Assembly (NCBI RefSeq): GCF_005862305.2
Contig: NZ_CP054021.1
Coordinates: 620,001-684,000 of the forward strand
Direction of reading: 5' to 3'
Source: Rhizobium indicum
GTDB taxonomy: Bacteria > Pseudomonadota > Alphaproteobacteria > Rhizobiales > Rhizobiaceae
Length of the DNA: 64,000 nt
Part shown: positions 8,912 to 16,894 of the stretch, in pieces
Position numbering within the stretch: the stretch's first letter is position 1
How the letters are laid out: each line of letters opens with the position of its first letter
Program-made: the position numbers and the translations under genes
The notes under the pieces: model-generated
The model's input: the letters and a program-made list of their open reading frames with translations, nothing else
Database searches by the model: none
Told to the model about the DNA's origin: nothing

Positions 8912-9231
8912 ACGCGAATTTGCAGCCCAATCTCAGGGCCTGCGACAAGGCGGCTGGTTCCGGCGTCGAAATTGTCGCTCCTGTTCTGAGAACGGTAGCG
9001 CCGATTGTCCCGCTCGCGGTCGTTCCTCCCATCGCGCTCATTCCGGCCGTTGAAATTGCGATAGTTGCGAGGTCCGCTATAGCCGCGTTGGCCGTGATCG
9101 ACCACGCAGCCTTCGGGCCGGCGGCAGATGCCACGGGCGTCGAAACCGCCGCTGTCGACACCCTGGGCCTCGGCGGGCACGCCGGAGAGGATGCTCGCCG
9201 CTGAGAGGACAACCACAAAAAATAGCTTCAT
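8908..9231 (-). CDS. Small secreted Asn/Arg/Gly-rich protein
   Basis: ATG at 9231 (MKLFFVVVLSAAS) with a GGTGAGGAA site directly upstream is preferred over a start at 9258. A Sec signal peptide (about residues 1-22, cleavage after AEA) precedes an 85-residue mature part rich in Asn, Arg, Gly and Tyr (for example RNYRNFNGRNERDGRNDR). The composition predicts a disordered, positively charged periplasmic protein. Two Cys (ICRRPEGC) could form a disulfide. An EcfG/RpoE2-like promoter sits 47 bp upstream, so the gene is probably induced in general stress. Function unknown. Confidence 0.65.
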   Translation of the reverse strand: MKLFFVVVLSAASILSGVPAEAQGVDSGGFDARGICRRPEGCVVDHGQRGYSGPRNYRNFNGRNERDGRNDRERDNRRYRSQNRSDNFDAGTSRLVAGPEIGLQIRV

Positions 9232-9277
9232 TTCCTCACCTGGACCATTGTGGGACACCTACGCTTCATAAACCACG

Positions 9278-9302
9278 AATGCGAAAAGCGCTCCACTGTT
9301 CC
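9278..9302 (-). promoter_or_regulatory. EcfG/RpoE2-like promoter
   Basis: Minus strand reads GGAAC (9302-9298), 18 nt, then TT (9279-9278). This is the general stress sigma factor pattern known from alphaproteobacteria such as Sinorhizobium. It lies 47 bp before the secreted Asn/Arg-rich gene. Confidence 0.55.
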
Positions 9303-9327
9303 ACGGACCCGTTCACTGGGGCGACCG

Positions 9328-9645
9328 TCAGCCAGCCGGTTTTCGCCGCCTGTGCCACCAGACCGCCAGCCGACGCCGAAGCCGGCGCGCGAACGGCAGA
9401 TCGTGCGAGAGCACGAGGAAACCGAGCGGCAGCATCCAGAAGCCGAGGATGGGCAGGAAACCCAACACGCCGCAGAAAATGAGGGCCATGCCGAGTGCCA
9501 TCCGCGCGATGCGCGAGCGTGGCATGCCGATGCTGAAAGAGCCGAGCATAAGCCTGCCGCTTGCATGATCGATGCCGAAGCGCACTGCCCTTGCCTTGCG
9601 CTTCTCGCCGCCTCTCGTCTCCTGACGATCATTCACGTTTGTCAT
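9328..9645 (-). CDS. Small integral membrane protein
   Basis: Protein of 105 residues with a basic N-terminus (about 35 residues) and one long hydrophobic region, MALGMALIFCGVLGFLPILG then FWMLPLGFLVLSHD (about residues 49-82), which can form two spans with a turn at LPILGFW. A strongly basic tail follows (RRLRRRLAVWWHRRRKP). The pattern matches small rhizobial membrane proteins with the motif GFLPxLGFWMxPLG. No catalytic motif. The gene lies between the stress-promoter region and tRNA-Asn. Confidence 0.65.
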   Translation of the reverse strand: MTNVNDRQETRGGEKRKARAVRFGIDHASGRLMLGSFSIGMPRSRIARMALGMALIFCGVLGFLPILGFWMLPLGFLVLSHDLPFARRLRRRLAVWWHRRRKPAG

Positions 9646-9762
9646 TCCCCAGAGATGGGCGCAGGCATCCCAAATACAAGTTCATTTCATTTTTTTGAAA
9701 AAACCGCTTGGCAAATCGGGAAAGCGTTTGTATTAGCCCACTCACACCGCGCCAAGCAGTGA

Positions 9763-9837
9763 TCCCTGGTAGCTCAGCGGTAGAGCATTCGACTGTTAAT
9801 CGACAGGTCGCCGGTTCGAATCCGGCCCGGGGAGCCA
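9763..9837 (+). tRNA. tRNA-Asn (GTT)
   Basis: Cloverleaf with acceptor TCCCTGG / CCGGGGA, D loop AGCTCAGCGGTAGAGC, anticodon loop CTGTTAA (anticodon GTT), T arm GGTTCGAATCC and encoded CCA. 75 nt. It borders the accessory stretch 9.8-16.8 kb, but no copy of its 3' end was found further downstream. Confidence 0.96.
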
Positions 9838-10031
9838 TTTTTCAAGTTAAGCGCCTGTTTCGTTGATAATTCCGAATGCAGGCGCTTTCTTCCCCATACA
9901 TCCCCTCCCCGCATTTGGAACGTGTTTTCTGCGGTTCGACTCCTGTGGATAACTCCGACCGTGCGGGATCTTCTAGCACCCTGCGCTTCATCACCGTACA
10001 CTCCCTGGGCATTCATGGTGATAGGAAAACG

Positions 10032-11126
10032 ATGAAGCCAGACAAACTTCGCAACCTGCTGCAGGAACTGGATACTCGCGTCGCGCGGATGCAACGCGCA
10101 AGGAAGGACCACTTCACAGCAAACCTGTCAGGGCTCCGGACCGAGGTGCAGCGACTTCTCAGCAAAGTCGATACCTTGCGAAGTTCGGACATTGCCGCGC
10201 TGGAGCTAATGCTTTCTGTCATTCCGATCCATGATATGGACCGATCGAGTTTGCGTAATCTGCTGCTCGGCATGAAGATCGGCCTGAATCGCCTCGGCCC
10301 CGAAGAGATGCTTGAGGCCGTGCCTGGTCAGAAGCCGGCAGCTTTTCAGTTTGGCTTTGAAGGCGAACGCGTCGTCGTGGTTGATCAGCCTCTTAGAACT
10401 CGAGAGCGCGATAGGGATATTGCTGCGGCAGCATTAGAAGCGGCCACCGAGAAGGGCGTTTATGTTGGTGAGCAGTTGGCTCAGTCGAACTGTTCGCCGC
10501 GTCTGAGGGAAGCGTTCAAGTCACTCCAGGACAAGCTCGGGGCCCGTGCTAACATCATTCAGGTAGGAATGTATAACCAGACCTGTGGTCGGGTTTTGCG
10601 GGGGGATGTCGAGGAACTGTCGCCCACGCTTTTCGAACTACTACGATCCCACGTCGAGCTCGTCTTTGCCGCCGCTTCGCAGTTTGATGATTGGCGGATG
10701 TTCCGTGAGAATGCGTCAGATATTGATCGAGAGTCCGTCGTCGAGCTATCCCAAAGCACGCTCGCTTTGGTACGAGGCCTTAAAGCGCAACAGGACACAG
10801 ATCCTGCCGTAGCGGCCGCTCTCGATACCGTGGTGGGCTGGACGCAAGACAAAGCGGCTGACAAACGCGACGTGCTTGCTCTGACAGGCACTCTGCAAAA
10901 CCTATGGTCCCTCGCTGCCAAATCTGCGCTCGCCAAGGAAGTTGCGAGTGAGGGTCGGAAGCTCGTAGCTAAAGCTATTATCGCAACTCTTCTGGCCGCC
11001 ACCACGGCCGGCGCTCTCGCAGCCTTCGGCAAGGTGCCTGGAGCGGAGTGGATCGAGACCACCGTCGCGTATTTCAAATCAGCGACTGAAGGGACGCCCC
11101 CTGCTTCGCCTAGCAAAAATCGGTAG
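10032..11126 (+). CDS. Unknown 364-residue protein with C-terminal hydrophobic segment
   Basis: ATG at 10032 (MKPDKLRNLLQELDTR) follows an AGGA site; an in-frame ATG at 9876 lacks one and would add an unlikely leader. The first 100 residues are mostly charged helices (possible coiled coil, RNLLQELDTRVARMQRARKD). Residues 130-310 remain predominantly helical. Residues 313-331 (AKAIIATLLAATTAGALAAF) are a single hydrophobic segment near the C-terminus, followed by about 30 residues, so the protein may be membrane-anchored at its tail with the bulk in the cytoplasm. No conserved motif recognised. First gene after tRNA-Asn. Confidence 0.68.
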   Translation: MKPDKLRNLLQELDTRVARMQRARKDHFTANLSGLRTEVQRLLSKVDTLRSSDIAALELMLSVIPIHDMDRSSLRNLLLGMKIGLNRLGPEEMLEAVPGQKPAAFQFGFEGERVVVVDQPLRTRERDRDIAAAALEAATEKGVYVGEQLAQSNCSPRLREAFKSLQDKLGARANIIQVGMYNQTCGRVLRGDVEELSPTLFELLRSHVELVFAAASQFDDWRMFRENASDIDRESVVELSQSTLALVRGLKAQQDTDPAVAAALDTVVGWTQDKAADKRDVLALTGTLQNLWSLAAKSALAKEVASEGRKLVAKAIIATLLAATTAGALAAFGKVPGAEWIETTVAYFKSATEGTPPASPSKNR

Positions 11127-11168
11127 TCCCCTTGTCCTTGCAATGATTCGAAACCAGAACTCTTGCAT

Positions 11169-11195
11169 GCAGTCAATAGAACCAGCCGGCGCGCC
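11169..11195 (+). repeat. 27-bp direct repeat, copy 1
   Basis: GCAGTCAATAGAACCAGCCG then GCGCGCC. Matches 14059-14085 with two mismatches in 27. Sits in the 177-bp gap between the unknown gene and the HNH gene. Confidence 0.6.
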
Positions 11196-11303
11196 GCTGG
11201 TGTAGTCGCGGGTGGTGATCGCACCGGCCTATGGTGTTAGTGAGCGGTCAGCCGCATCATGCGGCGACTACGGCTGACCGCTTATCGGCCAGGGCGGGCC
11301 GAA

Positions 11304-11606
11304 TTAGAAATCTTTGCCTCCGCCAATGAGCTCCCATAGCTCTCCACGGCGGTAAGTCTTGAACATCAGCCAGTCCATTCCGGATCCGCGCATTCCATTG
11401 CACTCGCGGCAAGCAGCCGCCATGTTGTCGCGTCGCGTCCAGCCCCTGTGGCGATTTGTCATTAGATGCTCGAGCGTTGCGGCGTCTGGTCGGTTCTGAT
11501 CCTTGCCGCGAGGCAGGATGACCATGAGGCGGTCGCAGTAACAACAGCGCCCGCCCTGCTTGTTGAATAGCTCAAGAACGAAAGCTCGCTTCACTCCGGT
11601 CTTCAT
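11304..11606 (-). CDS. HNH-type nuclease-like protein
   Basis: A 100-residue protein with the HNH (treble-clef) pattern. Residues 21-24 (CCYC) and 66-69 (CREC) supply four zinc ligands, EH at 46-47 supplies the catalytic histidine region, and N61 plus N70 with MRG complete the motif. Such domains cut or nick DNA in restriction enzymes, phage packaging systems and homing endonucleases; free-standing short forms have varied roles. The start is uncertain: ATG at 11606 (MKTGVKRAFVLELF) begins at the domain boundary, and ATG at 11672 would add 22 residues. It lies in the accessory stretch, opposite in strand to its neighbours, with no methyltransferase partner. Confidence 0.72.
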   Translation of the reverse strand: MKTGVKRAFVLELFNKQGGRCCYCDRLMVILPRGKDQNRPDAATLEHLMTNRHRGWTRRDNMAAACRECNGMRGSGMDWLMFKTYRRGELWELIGGGKDF

Positions 11607-12140
11607 ATGGATTCCCGCAGGCGGTGAGACAGCTTCCTTCGACCGTGCGGGACGGGCGGCCAGCCATGTCACCAGTTATAAGTTGGATGCAGCATATCTC
11701 TCTGCCGAACATCGACCGGGGGGCAATTCACAGGAAGAGCGAAACAACAGACCCCCAATTGGAGTATGAATGGCCGCGCCGATGCAATCAAACGGGTAGT
11801 GATAGCGCTACGTAGCCGAAAAGCGGTCTAAGCCGGGTCAATTGGCCGTTGAGGGAAACCTACTAAGGGTCTATAAAGCTTTTCGATAGGTCGTTGCAGA
11901 ACGCCGGTTTCGTACAGTCATCGGAAGGCTCTGAAATTAGAGGCTCCCGAAACGCCGCGCGCAGCAGATGACGGTCAATCTTTTTCCGAAATGGATGTAA
12001 GACCGCACCCCCCTCCTCTTGGCTTACTTTGTCGTGATGAACCGCTGAGTTATCCGTCAACGCTTTGAAGGTATGCGGGTGAGGACCAGAGATGATCGTA
12101 TCATGAAAACAGATCAGCTTTGCCAACGAGGAGTACATCG
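11607..12140. other. 534-bp stretch without a confident gene
   Basis: AT-rich and without a supported gene. A 96-codon minus-strand frame at 11863-12153 contains LICFHDTII, faintly like the end of a methyltransferase, but overlaps the start of the next gene and lacks a ribosome binding site. It may be a remnant. Confidence 0.35.
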
Positions 12141-12986
12141 ATGAGAAGGGCAAGACACGATTCCCCCGCCAAGGGGAGTCGTAGGGAGTTCAGTAAGGCT
12201 TCGCCGAGGCGGACGCTGTTGCGGGTAGATGTGCGCGTTATGAAAGCAGTAGATAGAGTTGCGCGTGGGGCGCGTTGGCGCCTCAACGCGCTTTTGGAAC
12301 GCGCCCGTCGGACCGCCTACCCAAGGACCGTTCGACAGGCTTGGTCAAGGGTGCGCGCCGAATACCTTTCTTACACGACTGATCCTCAACTTCATCAATT
12401 GCTTGAGGTAGTGCGTCGTACCGCCCCGAGCGGAGCGTTGATCATTGAGGCAGGTTGCGCGCGCGGCGGTTCAGCAATTCTCATGTGTTCCGCCAAGTCG
12501 CCTCAGCGCGCTATGCGCGTGTACGACCTGTTCGAGATGCTCCCTCCGCCTTCGGAGCACGATGGCGACGACATGAAAGCTCGGTACGCTGAAATCAAAG
12601 GCGGCGAAGCCGTCGGCCTTGGAGGCGAGCAATACTATCTCTATGATGATGACCTGATGGCGACAGTGACGAACAACTTCGCTAGGTTTGGCTATCCCGT
12701 CGAGTCCAACAACGTCCAACTGATAAAGGGTAAGGTGCAAGACACGCTTACAGTCGCCGAGCCGGTCGCTTTGGCCAATATCGATGTTGATTGGTACGAG
12801 CCTGTCAGCGCCTGTCTAGAGCGGGTTATGCCTCATCTCATCGTCGGCGGCGCTGTCGCACTTCGCGCCTATTCGGACTGGTCAGGGTGCCGAAAGGCGG
12901 CAGACGATTACTTCTCTCGCGCAGGACGGGAGGGACTGGACTTTGACCTCTCGGCTGGACACATGCTTGTGACCCGAACGCACTGA
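12141..12986 (+). CDS. TylF/MycF-type SAM-dependent O-methyltransferase
   Basis: Start ATG 12141 has GAGGAG eight bases upstream. The 281-residue product has a basic N-terminal extension of about 60 residues and then a class I methyltransferase domain: SAM motif EAGCARGGSA (103-112), an acidic/aromatic middle region, and the TylF signature NIDVDWYEPVSACLERVMPH (213-232) with Asp215 and Asp217 as probable metal or sugar contacts, then GGAVALRAYSDW. TylF-family enzymes methylate sugar hydroxyls in antibiotics and also occur beside polysaccharide genes. Here no glycosyltransferase or biosynthetic partner is visible, so it is an orphan. In this family the segment RAYSDW is usually DDY or DDW, so one acidic residue appears changed. 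Confidence 0.8.
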   Translation: MRRARHDSPAKGSRREFSKASPRRTLLRVDVRVMKAVDRVARGARWRLNALLERARRTAYPRTVRQAWSRVRAEYLSYTTDPQLHQLLEVVRRTAPSGALIIEAGCARGGSAILMCSAKSPQRAMRVYDLFEMLPPPSEHDGDDMKARYAEIKGGEAVGLGGEQYYLYDDDLMATVTNNFARFGYPVESNNVQLIKGKVQDTLTVAEPVALANIDVDWYEPVSACLERVMPHLIVGGAVALRAYSDWSGCRKAADDYFSRAGREGLDFDLSAGHMLVTRTH

Positions 12987-13206
12987 ACCTTCTCCGTCCA
13001 AGAAGACATTTTTGGTGTCCAAGAGGGCGTGCGCCGGTTTGTCACCTGGTAGTGCCGCAAGACGGGCAACCGGGTCGCCCATACCTAGCCCTAAATCAGC
13101 ATCCCCTAATCCTTGCGAAAATTCACGAGGCGCATAAATTCAATCTATCAGATGGCTTTTGCTGGTGACCACGGATGTACTGGCACCCTGCTGATGCAAT
13201 CAAAGA

Positions 13207-13245
13207 AGGGTCGGCGCGAGTATTCGCCCGACCCTTTCTTTTTAT
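13207..13245 (+). terminator. Rho-independent terminator
   Basis: Hairpin with outer arms AAGGGTCGG / CCGACCCTT and a partly paired GCGCGAGTATTCGC centre, followed by TTCTTTTT. It is 220 bp beyond the methyltransferase stop and oriented for plus-strand transcripts. The intervening 12987-13206 has no gene. Confidence 0.75.
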
Positions 13246-13262
13246 CCAAGACCGTTCTGTGG

Positions 13263-13454
13263 CTACTGCCGATAATCCCCATCCCTGCCCGACACCCCCT
13301 TAATCTCCTGGCAGCGCAGCTGGTCAGACCCGGACAGGTAGCGGCGTAGATTGCCAAGCCGCATGTCCTTGTGCCGTGGGCAGTTGCCCTCGGTCTTATG
13401 CGGCTTGCACAGCCCGCACGACGCCTTGCGAGGACGCTTTCTCTTGTGATGCAT
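13263..13454 (-). CDS. Small Cys-rich protein with CGLCKPHK motif
   Basis: ATG at 13454 (MHHKRKRPRKASCGLCKPHK) with GGAG six bases upstream is the best start; an ATG at 13460 abuts that site. The 63-residue product is strongly basic and has CxxC plus Cys and His residues in CGLCKPHK and GNCPRHK, so it may bind zinc. I recognise CGLCKPHK as a motif of short hypothetical proteins found in many bacteria, with no known role. A perfect 7-bp hairpin lies in its 5' untranslated region. It may be an RNA- or ribosome-associated zinc protein, which is a guess. Confidence 0.55.
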   Translation of the reverse strand: MHHKRKRPRKASCGLCKPHKTEGNCPRHKDMRLGNLRRYLSGSDQLRCQEIKGVSGRDGDYRQ

Positions 13455-13791
13455 GTCCATCTCCGAACGAAATCGGTGCGCCCTGATGGCGCACGCGTAT
13501 GTGTCGGAGATGAGAAAGCGCTCGCGTTGTCATGGTGCCGTTATATCACGCGGGGAGCGAGAAAAGACCGCCGACGCTGCCCTTGGCCCACCGCGTTTTG
13601 AACGCAGACTGTGAATAGAAAACGGGATCAGCCCGGCGCTATGATTTCAATCTTCATCAACGGTCTCCCAAGCTATGGAATATACCGCCATCCGCGCGCA
13701 CATCACCGTCAAGCCGGCAGCCTCATCATGCGCTGTACGATGGGTAGGCAAACGCTGGCCAAAAAACTGCCGGCGGTGTACAGCAAACGCC
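13455..13791. other. 337-bp intergenic stretch with one hairpin
   Basis: Contains a perfect hairpin GTGCGCC / GGCGCAC with a 5-nt loop at 13476-13494, placed in the 5' leader of the CGLCKPHK gene. No other gene or repeat recognised. Confidence 0.45.
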
Positions 13792-14046
13792 ATGGCGCTA
13801 GATCCTGAAAAAGCATTTTTAGATTACAGTGCGGCGGACTGCAGCGTGCAGTTTTGGACCGCCAACGCACCGGCGGTTCAATTCACCTCTTTGGAAGCCG
13901 CCGTCAGGTTCGCAAAAGACCATGGCGGCAGGTGGGAAGAGATTGAGATAACAGTCCACCTGCCGCGCGAGGACATCGCGTTCGCCACCGGAAAAGTGCA
14001 TCAACTCATTGACGCTCTGCCAAGTGACCTCCGGAAAAAACGGTAG
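13792..14046 (+). CDS. Small hypothetical protein, 84 residues
   Basis: In-frame ATG 13792 (MALDPEKAFLDYSAADCSVQ) is preferred because the residues upstream of it in the longer frame (from 13675) look non-coding. The product is soluble and mixed alpha/beta: AVQFTSLEAAVRFAKDH is a plausible helix, EEIEITVHLP a strand, and KVHQLIDALPSDLRKK a C-terminal helix. No motif recognised. It is followed within 14 bp by the second copy of the 27-bp direct repeat. No clear ribosome binding site, so confidence is limited. Confidence 0.45.
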   Translation: MALDPEKAFLDYSAADCSVQFWTANAPAVQFTSLEAAVRFAKDHGGRWEEIEITVHLPREDIAFATGKVHQLIDALPSDLRKKR

Positions 14047-14058
14047 CGAGGTGGATTG

Positions 14059-14085
14059 GCAGTCAATAGAATCGGCCGGCGCGCC
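14059..14085 (+). repeat. 27-bp direct repeat, copy 2
   Basis: GCAGTCAATAGAATCGGCCG then GCGCGCC; differs from 11169-11195 at two positions. A shorter related string (AGAATCGGCCGG) recurs near 14399-14410. Confidence 0.6.
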
Positions 14086-14203
14086 TAGGAACGATGCTCT
14101 TCCCGGCGCGGTCGGCTGGAGATATGGGCAAGGTGAAGCCAGAGCTACCGTCGATTGCGATCGTCACATACTATCGCCACAGCACCTGGATAGGGTCACG
14201 GCC

Positions 14204-14338
14204 ATGGCTCTCGGTATGGCGATAGGAATCGGAATAGGCGCCGCAGTCGGCCCGATGCTGTTCGATGACACCGCGATCGGCATCACGTTCGGTGTCGCGA
14301 TCGGCGCTGCCGTCGGGGCTGTCATCAAACGGAAATGA
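14204..14338 (+). CDS. Glycine-zipper membrane mini-protein, 44 residues
   Basis: Starting at ATG 14204 the product MALGMAIGIGIGAAVGPMLF continues with a polar DDTA turn, then a second hydrophobic half (IGITFGVAIGAAVGAVIKRK). Both halves have small-xxx-small spacing (GxxxG and GxxxA), the glycine-zipper pattern of helices that pack in membranes. The C-terminus is positive (KRK). An upstream in-frame extension from 14009 looks non-coding. Small proteins like this occur widely in rhizobia, and some toxins look similar, but no antitoxin is recognisable. No strong ribosome binding site (weak purines upstream). Confidence 0.5.
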   Translation: MALGMAIGIGIGAAVGPMLFDDTAIGITFGVAIGAAVGAVIKRK

Positions 14339-14515
14339 CATCGGGAACCGGTCGCTTACTGCCTGCCCGCGGATATGTGAAGCCACCCATTCACCCCAGA
14401 ATCGGCCGGTGCAATCTCATCTAGTTGGAATCATCGAACGATCACTATCAACACAGCGGCGGACGTCTGACAGGGCATTATCCTATGGCCGCGTTTGACC
14501 GATAATCGACTGCAG

Positions 14516-16771
14516 CTATGGGGCCTCGTGCGGACCTGCGGCGGCGTCTCCACCTTCACGACCGCTTTCTCGTGCTTCCCATTCCACAAGAACCGATTCG
14601 AAGTCCCCGTTGTTAAGGTGAATGTTCGATTTGATCGAGTGGATGATGTTCCTGGCCGCTTGTTTTTCCGGATCGGTTTCGAGAAGGGCATAAACTCGAC
14701 GGATAATCGACACAGGAGATTTGAAAAAGCTCGCTAACCCATCCAGCGAGAGTGTGGAGCGGGGGCCATATAGCTTCTGAATGAATGTCAGAAGCCACGC
14801 TTCATCCGACGCACGTGCGACGACCAGTTCGATCAAGTCATCGCGTCCCCCCGCCTGGGACCAAGCGTAAAGCATGCTGGTAGCACGTTGCTCTTCCATC
14901 ACTTGATCGAGGCCAACAGCGCTATAGCGTTTTAGCATGGTGGCACGAACCGCGTCGAACCCATCCCGCGAGGTCAGCCGTTCATTCGGATCGGGTCGGT
15001 TGCCAAAGAACCCATGCCCGAACGTTTCGTCACGCAGAAGGTAGGTTAGGAAGCCAAGTGACGTGCTGGCTTGGAAGAGTGCCTGTAGCGCTGCGTCGAA
15101 CCTCTCTTCTGGAAGCGCCACTTTCAACCGTCGCAGCAAATCCTTCGCTAGATACCATATCCGCGGATACCCCCAGTCATCGCCACTGGCATCCTTCGCC
15201 AGCTCATCTGCCGCGTTCGAGAGCCCCATAATCAGTATCTCAACAGGCCAGCCAAGGAGAACATCTTGCTCCATGTAGCGTAGCTGGTCGAGCAGGCGTT
15301 CGACTTTCGTTGCCCCGGTATCACCTTTCTGCTCACCCATGTTAATGAGGAGAAGCGCGACTGCATTCACGCCATCGCGCGCCGCCGCTAGTAGGTCGGT
15401 GATGTCGAGATCCGTCACTCCGTCCGGCGGGTCGATCAGCGTGAAGTACAGGCGGGCGTGGCTCGGGCTCGCTAATAGTTTGTCTTTGGCATCCTGGGAA
15501 GGCGAGGCTCGCTTTGCACGAGAGAACAGCCGTTCATCCTTATTTTTGTCGAAGCTCTGAAATTGAATGCCGGGCAGATGCCGCTCGAGTTCGAACTGGT
15601 GCTTCTCCCAGTCGAGGCCGTCGAGCTTCATGGCCTCGTCCATTTGCTTCGCCATGGCCTCTCGCTCTTCGCTAGAGACATGCACACGCCCTCCCGCCAG
15701 CGCAACGAAAGTCACGAGATACTCCTCAACCCAGCGATAGAAGTTCGGCGAGCCGACAGCGATCATGCGAAGCCAGACAAGGTCGGCCAGATCGACACGC
15801 CCCATGAGGCTCGGCCAATAAACACGCAAGCTGTCGAGAATGCGGACCACCGCACGCGGATTCTCCAAAACCCGCCCGCCCGTCTCGTCGATGACCTGCT
15901 GAAGATATGGAATCCGCTCCTCGCTACATTCTGCGAACAACTGCAGCTCGCTGGAGAACCAGCGCCGCAGGGCGAAGGATTCCGGCCTCGGCACAGCGAC
16001 CTCGGTCTGGACAATCTTCTCCAGATACGCGGTTCCGCTCGCAACACCGGTTCCGGTCTCGATGGCGCGCGACAGCGCTGTCGCATCGTAGCAGAGGAGA
16101 TAGGAGACGTTCGGGAAGTCGGCGACGGATCGAACAAGCCGCAGAAGCTCCGCAACTTCCTTCGGTTCTAGCCGATCGACGTCATCGATAGCGACGACAA
16201 TGCGACGATTGAGGTCGAGCAAGGCCTCCGCCAGCTTTTCCTTCTGGGCGACCAAGGTTGGGCCATCCGCTTGCTCCGCTGCCGCGGCGGCAATTTTTTC
16301 AAGTAGTTCGCCGGCAATCGATGCTCCTGGAACGAACATACCCAGCGCGCCGGCGAGCTTGCCGACAGGCCCGAGATGACGGGCGAAGCTTTTTACCTGC
16401 TCAGCTACATCGTTTGCTGCCAGCTTCGTTGCGCCGGTGGCGTCCCCAGCGGCATGCTGAAGCTCAGCGATCGCTTTGGCCAGATCCTCGAACAACGCTG
16501 ATAGCAATTGATCGCGGTCGCCGATCAGCCACGGCCGGAACTCCACCGCTGCCACCTTTGCTGAATTCATGCCGCGAAGTCGCAGTAGAGTCAGGGCAAG
16601 CAGGCTGGACTTGCCTGAGCCCCATTTCCCCTCAAGACCGAAGACAAAGCCCTTGTTGGCCGCTTGCGTCGTCAGCGATTCGGCAACGCGGTTGGCCAGG
16701 GCCGCAAATCCGAAGCGATCTTCGTTTTCAGATTGGATCGGACGGTCGCCATGAAATATTGGTTCGCTCAT
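14516..16771 (-). CDS. KAP-family P-loop NTPase
   Basis: Protein of 751 residues. The N-terminal domain has Walker A GKWGSGKSS (about 48-56, within FGLEGKWGSGKSSLLALTLL), VEFRPWLIGD, and Walker B IVVAIDDVDRLEP (about 191-203) followed by LLRLVRSVADFPNVSYLLCY. These are hallmarks of the KAP NTPase family (STAND/AAA-related). Many KAP proteins carry two membrane helices inserted in the NTPase domain. Here the corresponding insert (about 120-165, GPVGKLAGALGMFVPGASIA) is only mildly hydrophobic, so the protein may be cytosolic or peripheral. The C-terminal 400 residues are helical and unrecognised; they may sense a ligand. KAP proteins are frequent in defence islands and some are anti-phage effectors. 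A defence role here is inferred. Confidence 0.83.
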   Translation of the reverse strand: MSEPIFHGDRPIQSENEDRFGFAALANRVAESLTTQAANKGFVFGLEGKWGSGKSSLLALTLLRLRGMNSAKVAAVEFRPWLIGDRDQLLSALFEDLAKAIAELQHAAGDATGATKLAANDVAEQVKSFARHLGPVGKLAGALGMFVPGASIAGELLEKIAAAAAEQADGPTLVAQKEKLAEALLDLNRRIVVAIDDVDRLEPKEVAELLRLVRSVADFPNVSYLLCYDATALSRAIETGTGVASGTAYLEKIVQTEVAVPRPESFALRRWFSSELQLFAECSEERIPYLQQVIDETGGRVLENPRAVVRILDSLRVYWPSLMGRVDLADLVWLRMIAVGSPNFYRWVEEYLVTFVALAGGRVHVSSEEREAMAKQMDEAMKLDGLDWEKHQFELERHLPGIQFQSFDKNKDERLFSRAKRASPSQDAKDKLLASPSHARLYFTLIDPPDGVTDLDITDLLAAARDGVNAVALLLINMGEQKGDTGATKVERLLDQLRYMEQDVLLGWPVEILIMGLSNAADELAKDASGDDWGYPRIWYLAKDLLRRLKVALPEERFDAALQALFQASTSLGFLTYLLRDETFGHGFFGNRPDPNERLTSRDGFDAVRATMLKRYSAVGLDQVMEEQRATSMLYAWSQAGGRDDLIELVVARASDEAWLLTFIQKLYGPRSTLSLDGLASFFKSPVSIIRRVYALLETDPEKQAARNIIHSIKSNIHLNNGDFESVLVEWEARESGREGGDAAAGPHEAP

Positions 16772-16894
16772 GATACTATCATGAGCTTACCGACGGGGTT
16801 ATGGCGAGCAAAACCTGACCTTCGAGTGTGTATTTGATGCTATGCAAGGTTCCAAGACGCCGCGCAATTTGGAACGCCACGGGGACAAGCCCCT

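Noticed and set aside
9763..9837. att site duplication of tRNA-Asn in the accessory region
   Set aside because: I could not find a second copy of its 3' end within the window.
11863..12153. 96-codon minus-strand frame with a methyltransferase-like end (LICFHDTII)
   Set aside because: Overlaps the well-supported start at 12141, has no ribosome binding site; at most a remnant.
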